Assembly (NCBI GenBank): GCA_040285825.1
Contig: JAUPSS010000004.1
Location: 434,001 to 498,000 of the forward strand
DNA: 64,000 bases
Direction: 5' to 3'
Source of the DNA: Eukaryota sp. TZLM1-RC
Lineage: Eukaryota > Metamonada: BaSk clade
Every line of letters begins with the position of its first letter. Within the stretch, counting starts at the first letter, position 1. The position numbers and the translations under genes were made by a program. The notes beneath the pieces were generated by a model, which was given only the letters and a program-made list of their open reading frames with translations, ran no database searches and was not told the origin of the DNA. Positions 32,270-42,561 of the stretch are shown here, one piece after another.

Positions 32270-33170
32270 CTCTTTAACCACTGTTGCAACGTTTTATTGT
32301 TCGACTCAGCACGGCTAAGCAAGAAGACCGTGTTATTGCAAATTTTTTGATTGATTTGAAGGAGAGTTCATCTGTAGTTTTGCTGAACCAAATTCCCCAG
32401 ATTTTAGGTTTGTTTTTAAATGACGACCATTGGACTACTGCAATGAGAATGCACAGTTATTTATGGCCCTGCAAGTTGTTCAATGATCTTTATTGCAAAT
32501 GTGGAGCTGATTTGACATAATCGCAATGATTTAATTATAATAGATTAATTTCTTATCGTTCCACTCTGCATGACGCTGTGAGAAATAAAAGTCATGCAAT
32601 GTGCATTATTCATCATTGGATCATTTGTAGAACCGTTGTTGAGGTCTCTTGATATAAATGAAAATTTAAGAGATTCAAAATATAGAGAACGACGTGCTGA
32701 TGTTGTTATGCCCTCTTTTGATGACTTTTTGAATGTTGATGATGTTTTAGCGGTGGATGTTTGCAAGAAAAATGCCTTGAAAAATGCCACAATCCGAAGT
32801 ATCCCCTCTTGATGATTCAGAATTGTACAAACGGAAGAAATATGCAAATCCTTTGAAAAAATTGAAACAAGTTCGCCATGTGGACTTCCAAAATTTTCAG
32901 ATTTACTATTTCTTTGTATGGACGTCGTGGAAGAACTGTAATGAATTTTATTTATGATTTTGAAAATCTTGGAAAAAGAAGAATGAATAAGCTTTTTGAA
33001 CGCCGTTTGTGGTTAAATCGTATTGTTTTTACTATTTACAAAGCAATTCCTGAGATGATATCGAAATCTCTGATGTCTGTCAGTGCACATTACGAAAACA
33101 TTGCTGTTGTACGGTTTGATGGTATGGAAACTTGTTTTGAAGACTTGATTTTTTAGAATAAATTAATAAT
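32270..33170 (+). mobile_element. Non-LTR retrotransposon 3' fragment (subfamily E)
   Basis: 32284-32520 encodes the pre-zinc segment and CKCGADL. 32594-32812 encodes a REL segment (RRADVVMPSFDDFLNVDDVL). 32878-33156 encodes the C-terminal domain (VMNFIYDFENLGKRRMNKLF ... WLNRIVFTIYKAIPEMI). Frames shift between these parts. It is close kin of 26610-26965. Confidence 0.8.
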
Positions 33171-33479
33171 TGATATATTCCAAAAAAAATTCAACATCAA
33201 AAGAGGACATAAGGGTTTTAGGTTTTTCTGCTTTTTGAAGCACCTTAGAAACTTGGGCAAGCAGATTGGTGGTTCTTTGTTCAAAACATAGAGGCTTCGG
33301 GGAGGGGTGGGAAGTCGTCGTTCAGGAGAGTGGTGACGTCTACGTTGGTGGTCATATCGTTCACAAGTAATATTTTTTAGGACAACGAACAGGTCAAAAT
33401 GGGTATTAAAGATATTTGTTTACTGTTCTCACTAATCAATGCTCACCAATACAATTCACCACCGACAATAGACTACCTT
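33171..33479. other. Spacer with one short host-like frame
   Basis: About 310 bp. On the minus strand, 33281-33355 encodes only 24 codons (MTTNVDVTTLLNDDFPPLPE...). Its G+C-rich codons stand out from the surrounding sequence and could be a first-exon relic. No gene can be supported. Confidence 0.3.
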
Positions 33480-33640
33480 GCTTTGTGCATAAAGTAAGAG
33501 AAGTAATGGCGAGAAAGCAAGAAGATCAGGATTTTGCAGAGCAAATCTTGGTTGAATCAATTTAGTCCACTTAGATCTGATTGTACTTATTAGAAAAAAT
33601 TTTGTTCATGGAATAAACGAACTTTAAAACACAACCAAAA
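33480..33640 (+). mobile_element. Non-LTR retrotransposon 3' tail (subfamily A)
   Basis: Encodes the extreme C-terminus (MARKQEDQDFAEQILVESI, compare ARQQANQDFVEEILV at 27357) and the 3' UTR ending in GGAATAAACG. It is severely 5' truncated, as expected for aborted target-primed reverse transcription. Confidence 0.75.
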
Positions 33641-33799
33641 TTTTAACTTGTACTTTCGCCTACAAAATAATTCCACAATTAAAACTTATCCTATTAATTT
33701 ATCAAAACACGAATACAAAATCATCAAATACACATTTAAAGCTCCACATCCTCAAAACCTGAATCCGCTGCATCGAAACAATTAATAACTAAAGATTCA

Positions 33800-34075
33800 G
33801 AAAATTTACCAAAAAAAAGAAAGTGGATCAGAAATTAATTTCACCATTCCCTTATAAATAGAAAGTACAATCCTGTTTTGCCAGTAAACACGACTGGAAA
33901 CTCTTCTAGTTCTTTCCTTCACAACAACATTAAAATCCTCAAGGAAAGTCAAAGCAGCCTCACCTAAAGATCTTGAGCCAGGAAAAAGCAAAGGGACTTT
34001 CATTATATTGGGCATGAGAACCTTCATTGACAGAAGAAATAGGTTTCGCGTATTTAGCAATTTAACAACGCAATT
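33800..34075 (-). mobile_element. Non-LTR retrotransposon C-terminal fragment
   Basis: The minus frame 33806-34060 encodes the post-REL domain (AALTFLEDFNVVVKERTRRV ... YWQNRIVLSIYKGMVKLISD). It lies head to head with the next element. Confidence 0.75.
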
Positions 34076-34077
34076 AA

Positions 34078-35230
34078 ATGACGGACATCTTCCTCATTCA
34101 CTTGAACAGCAACTCCTTTTTTATTAAGCTCCGTAATGTTATTCACAATGGAGCTAACATAGCGAGGAAGAGCTTTCGATATAGACTACAAGATTTTGCA
34201 CAACAAATTTGGTGTCAATATTTTCCCGACTCAGTTCAAGAGATTGCTCCACGAAATTTAGTTAAATTCAGGTATTGCGTGAATAAGCTTCAAAAATCGA
34301 CAATAATATTTGAAGGCTTGGATTATGAAGTACGTCTTGGCATGGTTAAGCAACAAAATCCCGCTTTTGCAAATTTTTTACTGGATGTTTGCGATAGTTC
34401 TGCTTCTTGTTTAATTAATCAAGTACCAAGAATTTATGGTTTGTTTCTCAATGACCCTTGCTTCTCATTATCTATGCGTCTTCGATCTTTAATTTGTCCT
34501 GATAATCTTACTCATGGATTAGTTTGTAAACATGGAAAGTCTGTCACTCCAACCCATTTAGTTGATTGTAATCAATTTATTACTTTTAGATCAAAAGTGC
34601 ATGATGTAGTTCGTGATCAGCTTTATTGTATTTTTAAATCCTCCTAGATTGAATCTTTTTCTAGAATCTTTGCTTTCAAATTTCGCTGATGAATCTGACA
34701 GAAATTCTTTTGGTGACAGCCGTGGTGATGTGCTAGTTCCCGGACTTGATGGATCAATGATCATTATTGATATCAGATCTACTGATGTATCAAACAGCTC
34801 AAATAAAAAGCTGGCACAATCTTATAACTCACCTTTACGAAGAGCCGAAGAAGCAAAAATTATTAAGTATACAGAAAACATCAAAAATCTGAATTCCAAC
34901 TCACATACTCAATACATTTATTGCCCTTTTGCTTTTTCTTTATTTGGAAGCTTGGGTAAAACTGCGCTATCTTTCTTGGATGATTTCTCATCTATTGTCA
35001 AAAATAGAACTGGAAGAATATTTGACCGAACCTTTTGGCAAAACAGAATTAGTATTTTCTATTTTTAAGGGAATGTATAGGTTTCTAGCTCGTTTTTATC
35101 ACTAGAAAAAATTTATGAAGAAAAAGCTGTAGGTAAGTTTTCTATAGTAGATGTGGAGTATGAGGAGAGTGATTTTTAGTTTTTTTTATAAATTTGTTTG
35201 AATAAAATATGTATCGAAAAAAAAATCAAT
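34078..35230 (+). mobile_element. Non-LTR retrotransposon 3' half (subfamily B)
   Basis: 34078-34647 carries the post-RT region (NLVKFRYCVNKLQKS ... GLDYEVRLGMVKQQN) and the zinc motif LVCKHGKSVTPTHLVDC. After a frameshift, 34613-35068 carries REL motifs (RGDVLVPGLDGSMIIIDIRS ... EAKIIKYTENI) and the C-terminal domain (TALSFLDDFSSIVKNRTGRI, then FWQNRI). It closely matches 11035-12480 but is less decayed. The 3' end is near 35225. Confidence 0.88.
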
Positions 35231-35760
35231 AAAGAATTCTTCCAAAGCAGATTTTTTTATTAACATTTGTAGTGCATGAAGGTACTACCATTATAACAGA
35301 TGTGAGATCCACTGATGTATGTAATGATTCTTTTATTCCAATGGCTCAATCAAAATATAACCCTTAACTGTTTCCGAAAAAGCCAAAAATGACAAATACA
35401 AAGCAAAATTGTTATCCTTGAATGCAAAAATCGCATACTCATTATGTCCTTTGTCCATTTGCAGTTTCCCTTCATGGCACGCTTGGACTTCTTGCTTTGT
35501 CTTGTCTGGATAATTTTGTTGAAATTGTGATACAACGTACTGGAAGAGGTTTTGACAAGAGTTTCTGGCAAAGCAGAATTGTTTTCTCAATTTTCAAGGG
35601 TGTTGTTCCCTTATTATCTTAAGCTTTGTTATCTCTTGGACGCGTTTATGAAAGAAAAACCTCCAGTCAATTCTTCTTGGCTGACTTGGGTGAAGACATA
35701 GAATTTTAACCTGGTCGTATAGTTTGTTTTTTTATTGGAATAAATAAAAACCTATAAACA
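35231..35760 (+). mobile_element. Non-LTR retrotransposon 3' fragment (further subfamily)
   Basis: A decayed REL segment (GTTIITDVRSTDVCNDS) is followed by YVLCPFAVSLHGTLGLLALS and VIQRTGRGFDKSFWQSRIVF. The 3' end has AATAAATAAA near 35740. It directly follows the previous element in the same orientation. Confidence 0.75.
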
Positions 35761-36665
35761 AATTTGTAGTTCAATCTTTTGTTTTATATATTTTTCATAT
35801 TTGCCACGTCATCATGACTCACCAACTTTTCAACTTCATTTCCCCAATTTAGCGTTAGTTTCCACTCTCTACAAAACTTACATGTTGTGTGATCAACACC
35901 CCGCCAATGGTCCATGAAGGCCCGTTGATGCTTTTGCTGTAATGTCATTGCTTCTGCTACATCTCATTGGTGCTAACTACTTGCTGAACCTGCGATCGTT
36001 GTCTCTTACCACTAGATTATGACTGGTCGCCTTATCTCTCCCTTTCCTTCATCTCTCGTCTCTGATCTCATACCCCTATTTCCAATGGCTAAATGCCACA
36101 TCGTGTCGAGTCATCACCGCAGCGTTTTTTCTTGCCGAATCTGTGCCGTATTCCCCAAGTTCTTTTGTGTCGGCCGACATAAGCAGTGCTTCTTCACCCT
36201 TTCCCTCTCAGTTAAGCTTTTTTATTTCAGTTTTTGTCAGTTACCTCTATGTCCACTGACTCATATATCTTTGCAATAATTTTACCTATATTACCACACT
36301 TAAAGTGGTTGTTGTTCTTAACTTTTCCAAGACATCTCTTGCTGAATGTTGAAGCTTTTGGTCATCTCGTCTCTGTCATTCTGCTTCGTTGTACCACTTT
36401 TGGTAGTTGTTTCTATCCAAACAATGGTAGGTTTGAGCCACCCTTATTCGATTGATTTAATCTCTTTGGGAATTGTTTTTTAAGAAGTGATTTACATTTC
36501 AATTCGTCTTTTTTAGTTTCAAATCATTATTTAAAGATTAATTCCAGATTAATTTGCTTTAATGATTGTGACTGTGTTTATAATGTACATTTTTCTCCTA
36601 CGTTGCAAACAGAAACTCTTTCAAAGCTTATCTAGCAAAGGACAGCACTTCTTAATGAATGAATA
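35761..36665. other. Intergenic stretch including a 28-bp inverted repeat end
   Basis: About 900 bp. It contains the left 28-bp inverted repeat (35873-35900), a CCACGTCATCA motif at about 35808 shared with the LTRs, and a tRNA-like block (minus strand, about 35955-36020: TAGTGGTAAGAG ... CAGGTTCAG). ORFs at 36019 and 36234 have no recognisable content. Confidence 0.4.
35873..35900 (+). repeat. 28-bp inverted repeat, left copy
   Basis: A perfect reverse-complement match to 37440-37467 (begins AAAACTTACATG, ends ATCAACACC). The pair encloses 1.54 kb containing the RCC1/kinase pseudogene, as in a small DNA transposon. No target duplication is evident. Confidence 0.75.
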
Positions 36666-36935
36666 ATGGACACATTCATCGGCTCTTTGGATGACATTCA
36701 CAAGGTGAGGAGAGGAGAGGTGTTGGATGAAGGTGAAAGCTCTCTCTACTATTGCGGTCGTAGTTTAATTCTTATAAGCAAAAACTCTTTCAAAGCATAT
36801 AACTTTGTTCAGGGTGGACTCTTTCTTTTGACATTAATTAAAGGAAACCCGCATAATTTTCCAATAAACTCAATTGTTGAATTATTTGGTCAATATTTGG
36901 TCTATTTGAGGGATCATTTGACGTGTATTGAATAA
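36666..36935 (+). CDS. Short hypothetical ORF (89 codons)
   Basis: ATG at 36666. The product (MDTFIGSLDDIHKVRRGEVL...) has no family I can name. A stretch ACTCTTTCAAAGC occurs both just before (36612) and within it (36784), so part may be a small duplication. It lies next to a pseudogene and inside the inverted-repeat pair, so it may be a gene relic and not a working gene. Confidence 0.2.
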   Translation: MDTFIGSLDDIHKVRRGEVLDEGESSLYYCGRSLILISKNSFKAYNFVQGGLFLLTLIKGNPHNFPINSIVELFGQYLVYLRDHLTCIE

Positions 36936-36939
36936 CCAA

Positions 36940-37410
36940 ATTTTTCACAACTTCCCGATCGATCGGAATAGAGACGGGAAGATGATCGTAGTCGCTTCAA
37001 GAGTCGTTCGAGTCTACCCAGTTGAGAACGACGGACTTGGCCATTTGTTGAGCCAGAAGCTATGTTAATTGGTCTTGGTTTAAAGAAACCTTAATATTTT
37101 CAGTTGTTAAACTTCCAAACATCACCATTAATGTCAATTACAAATAGACAATAATCCTCAATTAAAAAGAGCCTTGGAATGGTTCTTTGGGAGTTATGTA
37201 ATTGGTTACTGGTATTTTGGTGAATTTCACCTCTTGTAGAAATATCACCATAACCCTATTACTTCCAATGCAGTATATTTGGGGGTAAATGCCAATAAAG
37301 CCAAATTTGAGCATTTACAAACAAGGTGTTTTCAGGCTTTAAATCACCATGAATGACAGATTTAGAATGAATGGAATTATTTTCCATTAGCTTTTAAAAA
37401 CTTACATTAA
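36940..37410 (-). pseudogene. RCC1-repeat/protein-kinase pseudogene fragment
   Basis: On the minus strand, 37410-37300 encodes SVIHGDLKPENTLFVNAQ, a clear protein-kinase catalytic-loop relic. Immediately downstream, 37240-36950 encodes IPVTNYITPKEPFQGSF and, after a shift, CLFVIDINGDVWKF, which closely matches residues about 250-285 of the RCC1-LRR protein (LPVTQHITPKK ... CLFVIDINGDVWQF). Stops and frameshifts abound. The order kinase then RCC1 implies a kinase-RCC1 relative, or two fragments brought together. Confidence 0.65.
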
Positions 37411-37439
37411 TCATTGGTTTATTATTGGATTTTTGATGA

Positions 37440-37467
37440 GGTGTTGATCACACAACATGTAAGTTTT
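37440..37467 (-). repeat. 28-bp inverted repeat, right copy
   Basis: The reverse complement of 35873-35900, identical over 28 bp. Flanking bases do not show an obvious target duplication. Confidence 0.75.
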
Positions 37468-39534
37468 AATTTAACAACTGTTTATTTCTAATTTTAGGTT
37501 TTAAGGTTAGTGAAAAAGTTTGCATTTGTTTGCATTGCATTTGAGTTTGGATCAAGCTAATTCAGCAGAAATAGTAGGTGTTTTGTATTTTTTAATCCAT
37601 CTTATACAAAAGAAGTCACCTAATTAATCAAGTGGTTGAGAAGGTGATTTCCTTTTTAGTGAATTGGATGTTTTGAAATATAACAATTAGTAATTGTTTC
37701 GATTATTGTTTTTTTGGTTCAATAAATCTTTAGTGTATTTTAATCAGTGGTCATTTAAATAAAACAGCATCCCCTAATTAACAAGAAGCCTTGAATTTTG
37801 ACTTTCGCCTAAAAATTAAATCAACTTAAATCAATTCGTAGACTTTCTCTGGCTTGACCATTATAATGTGTGTGAGCTGGAAGAAGGTATCCAAATTTTG
37901 CATCGTGACTAGTTAATACTTTTTGCTTTGCCCCAATTGTAGAATTTCAAAGATATTTGTTTAAAATTGTTGCTATTCAGACTGAGTCATTTTGTATCCA
38001 TTATCTAAACAGAGTTTTATGTACAAATTTGCTTGTTTTTCTCCGTAAATGTACTTTGAATTTTCTACCAATTCAATTTCAAAAAATCTAGACCAGATTC
38101 TCTTGTTATTTGTTTATTACTACACATTTTCTTATTATCTGGTACTTATAATTTTTCATTATCAGGTTTGTTCATTTCACCAAAATAATAAATTTCCAAA
38201 AGACCAATTTATATTGATTGTTGAAGAATTTTTGTTTAACAGAACCGATTTGTTAAAGCCTTTATTTATTTATCAACAATTTCCATAATTTTGTAACAAA
38301 TTCTATTATATTTAATTTAGAGGTCTCCAAATAACTTCATTGTTTTAAAACACAGATGAAGTATTACATTTGGTTTTTGAAGACGCTTTTTTGTAAATTT
38401 TATTCTTCTTTTTTTAAAAGTAGTGAAATAGCATCTTTGAATGGTTTTCATCAGAACTTGTATTGGTTCTGCAACGATTTTATCTTTCTATCAATATTCC
38501 CTTGAAACTATATCACAATTATTTGACAATTATTTTATTTTATTGACAATTATTTGCACAGAGTGAACAATGTATCAGTGTTGCTCCTTGTGTATGATAA
38601 ATTTAGATTCAATAGACTATTACGGTTATTAAGGCTTTTTCATAAAAGTAGAGAATCCATGGTGAAAGAGCATTGAAAGAGTATTGAAAGTGAAAGCGTT
38701 AGTGGCAGAGGGCAATACTTTTGATTAGGCTCCTAATCATCAATAGGATTTCTAATTAGTGTCCAATTTAATAATGTGAGTGAATTAATCAGAGGATATT
38801 GAAGTTAAAATTCTTCCATAAACTACAGGCACAAAATCGAGAAAACAATTGTTAAATATTTATATACAACAAACGGTGGTAAAAAAAGAAATTAGTTTTG
38901 TGTATTTGTGAAAAGCGTTGAAAACCATTTGTAATGTCAAACATAGTCAGAACTGCGTAAAATTGAATTGGCAATTAATTGATCAACCAAAATTCGTACC
39001 AATCAATAATTGCAATTATTGCAATAAATTGGCAAAAATTGGCAATTTTCAGTTGTAGTAAAAGTGTTGGAATTTCTGTTACCAAGTAAAAACAAATTTT
39101 TTTGAAAACTATTTTTTCTAGTTCAAATTCACTAAGACTGTTGGTTTGGTACGTCTTCGTCTAAGTCATTCCAATGAGTAGTACAAATCTCTCTGAAGGC
39201 CAGAAGATCCCATAGAGAGCTATTGTATTTAAGAAAAAGACAGACATTGGCATTGGTGTTAGAAAGTGAATGCCGATGCATTGTACGGGATTCCTTTACG
39301 TATATGACTCTGCGTATCTATTTCAGTGAAGAAGAGTAGACATAGGTCCTTTCGACGCGTTGGAAGAACCATAAGAGTGGAAGTAAATGCCAAGGTGGTT
39401 CAGAGATGAAAGAATTTTCTCTATTGCTACCAATATTATGTTCATATGTATCAAAAATAAGCATTTATTGGGTGTGACAGTTTAATAGAAACTTAAAGTT
39501 TCTCTTTTTACCCATTCGATTCCCAACACCACGA
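37468..39534. other. Long A+T-rich intergenic region
   Basis: About 2 kb without supported coding sequence. Features are limited to A/T runs and local repeats (AATTGGCAAAAATTGGCAA near 39030; TTATTTGACAATTATTTTAT near 38520). It would contain the promoter of the CDCA-like gene at its right end. Confidence 0.5.
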
Positions 39535-40422
39535 ATGCATCTTTCACCACAGTTACATCTTCTCAGCCCTGGCAACAACACTCTCAACCTTGACGAAGCC
39601 AGAAAGTTCTTTTCCAGTGATTTCAAACTACATGATGGATCTGACCTACTTTTTGATTGTGTGGACGGTCGCAATGATCTCTCTGGACGGATGGGTGCTT
39701 TTGGGGGCAACCTAGGTGAGTTCATTCTCGCATTGCACTGTGTTCAGTTACATCAGCCAGTTGAATCAATTCAAGTTTTCGATTTAATGAAAGATTACCT
39801 CAATTGTGGCCTTCCTCTTTACTTTCACAGTGATGACCATCATACCAAACTTGTTGTCAATTCTTTGCACCAGTTAGGACATCATGACGTTGATCCATCC
39901 AACCCTAGAGATAACGATAAGCCTGTTCTTCTTGATTATCTATCTGACCCTGACTACTTGGGATGTGGCCATATTAAGGCCATTCTGTATGATGCTGCCT
40001 ATGGAGCTGATCAATGTATGGCAAAGGAGTCCATCCGGAGCTTCTACAAATTGTTATGGAACTCACATCCACGTTGCCACTATGAAGAACTACAAGGCCA
40101 ACATCAAGAGAATGGTGTGGTAATTGTTCACTCCTCCGATCTGTCGGCAGTTCCTACCATAAGGTTCAGAACATCCAACAATAGTGTTTTTGTCTTTCAT
40201 TGTGATGCTGTAGCTATTCTAAGGTATCAAACAGCTTCTTTTTTTGCTGATTTGTTCAATCTTAACCGTGATGTTTTGTTTCATGATATTGAAGATATGG
40301 GCCAGAAATGGGCTAATCTAACACTTGACGTACTAGCCCCAGGATTGTCTTTGTTTGAGCTGGATGTTGAGCATGAGTTTGAAGAAGAATGTGATACAGT
40401 TATGTGTCAAGTAGCGTGCTGA
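39535..40422 (+). CDS. Probable zeta-class (CDCA-like) carbonic anhydrase
   Basis: An intact 295-residue ORF from ATG to TGA with no stops and more G+C than its surroundings. The pattern FDCVDGRNDLSGRMG (C42, D44, R46), a GAFGGNLGEFILAL helix, FHSDDHH (H98) and YLGCGHIK (C144) matches the arrangement I recall for cadmium/zinc carbonic anhydrases of the zeta class, whose metal is held by Cys, His and Cys, with Asp and Arg of the CVDGR motif beside it. Here the His-to-Cys spacing is larger, by an inserted D/H-rich loop (104-140). There is no signal peptide or membrane segment, so it is probably cytosolic. It would interconvert CO2 and bicarbonate. The family call rests on motif recognition only. 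Confidence 0.55.
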   Translation: MHLSPQLHLLSPGNNTLNLDEARKFFSSDFKLHDGSDLLFDCVDGRNDLSGRMGAFGGNLGEFILALHCVQLHQPVESIQVFDLMKDYLNCGLPLYFHSDDHHTKLVVNSLHQLGHHDVDPSNPRDNDKPVLLDYLSDPDYLGCGHIKAILYDAAYGADQCMAKESIRSFYKLLWNSHPRCHYEELQGQHQENGVVIVHSSDLSAVPTIRFRTSNNSVFVFHCDAVAILRYQTASFFADLFNLNRDVLFHDIEDMGQKWANLTLDVLAPGLSLFELDVEHEFEEECDTVMCQVAC

Positions 40423-40639
40423 TTTAGATGTTTTTAGTTGGGCTAGTTTATCGAATCCCATTTGTATAAATCTTTTTGTTGTGATTCATATCGCCTGCTT
40501 TACTTCACTCACACTCATGTTTGGCAAGTTCAATTTTTTGGATTTTGCAGCAATTTAGAACAATTCTTTGGAAAATGGAATTTCCAAATTTTTTTGGTCT
40601 TCAATTTGAATCAACATTGTATCATTTACTTTTAAGAAA
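40423..40639. other. Short spacer after the CDCA-like gene
   Basis: About 220 bp, presumably the 3' UTR of the upstream gene. Nothing else is seen. Confidence 0.4.
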
Positions 40640-41131
40640 TTTCAAAAATTGATGTAGAAAAATGGGGTCGATGTTTTCCCCAATCATTCAATGGGAATAA
40701 TCCAGACAAGAATCTTTTAAATTTGAAGTACACTCTTCGAACATTACAGAAACGATTGACTGGAATGTATGAAAATGATCTTTATAATAATATATGCAGC
40801 TCGGCTGTTTTAAATCAAGATCTTCACTCATTGTTATTGGAAAAGGGTGTTTGTGAAAATAAGTCATCAGATTCTGCACTTTTTGTAACCATTGTACCAC
40901 GAAGATTTGGGTTGTGTGCCACTAATGAAGCATTTGTGAAAAAAAATGAGATTATATTTGAATACCCCATTAATCAATTATTATCAAAAGAAAAATGTAT
41001 TTGTTCGAATTCACCTCAACTCACTTTGCGCCATGTTCTGAATTGTTCTAAATTGATAACTTATCGTTCTTTATTACATGATGCTGTTAGAGACACTGTT
41101 TTCAATGTGGCACAAACAGCAAGAATATCGT
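40640..41131 (+). mobile_element. Non-LTR retrotransposon internal fragment (subfamily A)
   Basis: Encodes the region between RT and zinc motif (VEKWGRCFPQSFNGN-like start, then LKYTLRTLQKRLTGMYENDL) and CICSNSPQLTLRHVLNC. It breaks off after NVAQTARIS, before the REL domain. It is very similar to the corresponding part of 27295-29636. Confidence 0.85.
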
Positions 41132-41149
41132 TCAATAACGCATCATATT

Positions 41150-41345
41150 TGTCTCATTTACAAACCTCAGCCTTGTCCACATGACCATTAGAACTAATTA
41201 AGACATCATCAAGGTAAAGTGAAGCAAAGAATTCAACAGTAGTAAAATCAACAACAGGGGAGGAATCCACAAAAGGAGATATTAAATCACGACGACAGGA
41301 ATCAAACAATTGATTATCACTATAAAGCAGATTTGTTCTCACTCT
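41150..41345 (-). mobile_element. Small reverse-transcriptase-like fragment
   Basis: The minus frame 41154-41342 contains DFTTVEFFASLYLDDVLISS, an RT motif C-like YLDD. It abuts the truncated end of the previous LINE fragment. Too short to assign to a family. Confidence 0.4.
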
Positions 41346-41689
41346 TCATTCTACTGTCAACTCTCACCTTTTCAATCTACTGCAGACCTTGGTGTCCAAA
41401 ATGTCATTGGTCAGTTATTGTCATTCAATGGATGAATTATATTCAGAACATTTATCAAGTTTTGCTTTAAGGTTTACAATATAGTGTTTGACAACAGTTT
41501 CAAACTTTATTCAATTGTGTGGAGTGTGCATGCATTATGAATTCTTGGATAAACGGAAAACTAAGAACCAGGGCTTTAACATAAAGAACAAGAATGATTA
41601 GACAGAAGTCAATCACTTTCAAGATAAACAGGTGATGACATGGCATCACATGATACAGTAAACTAATAACTACATATCTAATAATTCAC
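41346..41689. other. Spacer without recognisable features
   Basis: About 340 bp. No ORF, RNA gene or repeat that I can support. Confidence 0.4.
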
Positions 41690-42407
41690 TACAATTGGTT
41701 GCTAAAGAAATGCCGATTCATATACAAATATTGTGCTTCATCTCAATGCCAGCAAATCATTCCTGATTGGTTCTTCTCAGGATCTTGTGATAAACGATTC
41801 TGTTGTTTCTTTTACTAATTATAATAGTGATGCTTTCAAGTTTCTTGGTTACTGGGCAGGAAATGTGCCTCGAAATTCTGAAAGAATAACAAGCTTTCTT
41901 GGAAAATATGAAAATTGAACTTGATTCAATTTCTTAGATTTAGACAAACATATTAAATTTTTATGCTGAAAATTTGCTTTACTGGAAGAACAATCCACAT
42001 TTCAGGGGTCTTTTGATTTTGTTGTAACATTAGATTTTTGTCGTTCCTTTAATTCATTGAGAACAGCATTTTTTGCTGATTTATTGGTTGTAAAACCACG
42101 AAAGTTGTAAAATCACTTATTTTTATACAGCAAAATTTGTATCAATCAGTATTTTTGGGTGGAGACAGGAATTTTATATCATGAATCGTGTAATTCCTGA
42201 AGATTCTCATTTTTTAGTTTCCAGTTGCAAAACATACTTCAATGAGTTATCTTGTGAACTCGATAAATTGCCAACACACATCCGGACCAAACGTTTTTCC
42301 AAATCAATTCAAGAAACTCCAAACCGACCTCTTTTTAGTTTGCAGTTTTGCTGTAAAATGCTTCAACAAAAGTTGTCAAAGATTTTTGAAAGCTTGATTT
42401 TGGACTT
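41690..42407 (+). mobile_element. Non-LTR retrotransposon (subfamily C), left part, split by the gypsy element
   Basis: Starts in the RT thumb (LHLNASKSFLIGSSQDLVIN, FKFLGYWAGNVPRNSERITS), continues with LDLDKHIKF and the post-RT region (KRFSKSIQETPN ... QQKLSKIFESLIL), and stops at the target site actt (42404-42407). It resumes at 49810. Frames are broken by stops. Confidence 0.85.
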
Positions 42408-42561
42408 TGATGGTCTTGGCTGTTGGTTATTGTTTGACATACAATGTAGAGTAACAGAAGTGTAATTTATAACGAAGAGGAATTGTATTCTCTCTTCTTA
42501 AGCTAACAGGCGGAATACTAATAACTAAACTATTAACTATAAATACTATTCAAGACTAACA
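42408..42561 (-). repeat. 3' LTR of the gypsy element
   Basis: 154 bp, identical to 49656-49809. On the coding strand it begins TGTTAG, whose TAG is the pol stop codon. Flanked outside by actt. Confidence 0.95.

Noticed and set aside
33281-33355. 24-codon host-like minus-strand frame (MTTNVDVTTLL...)
   Set aside because: Codon use is suggestive of a first exon, but no continuation, splice partner or homologue can be seen.
36019-36455. Two overlapping ORFs with Cys/Ser/Phe-rich products
   Set aside because: Composition is that of random pyrimidine-rich sequence, with no recognised motif; overlapping frames with no support.
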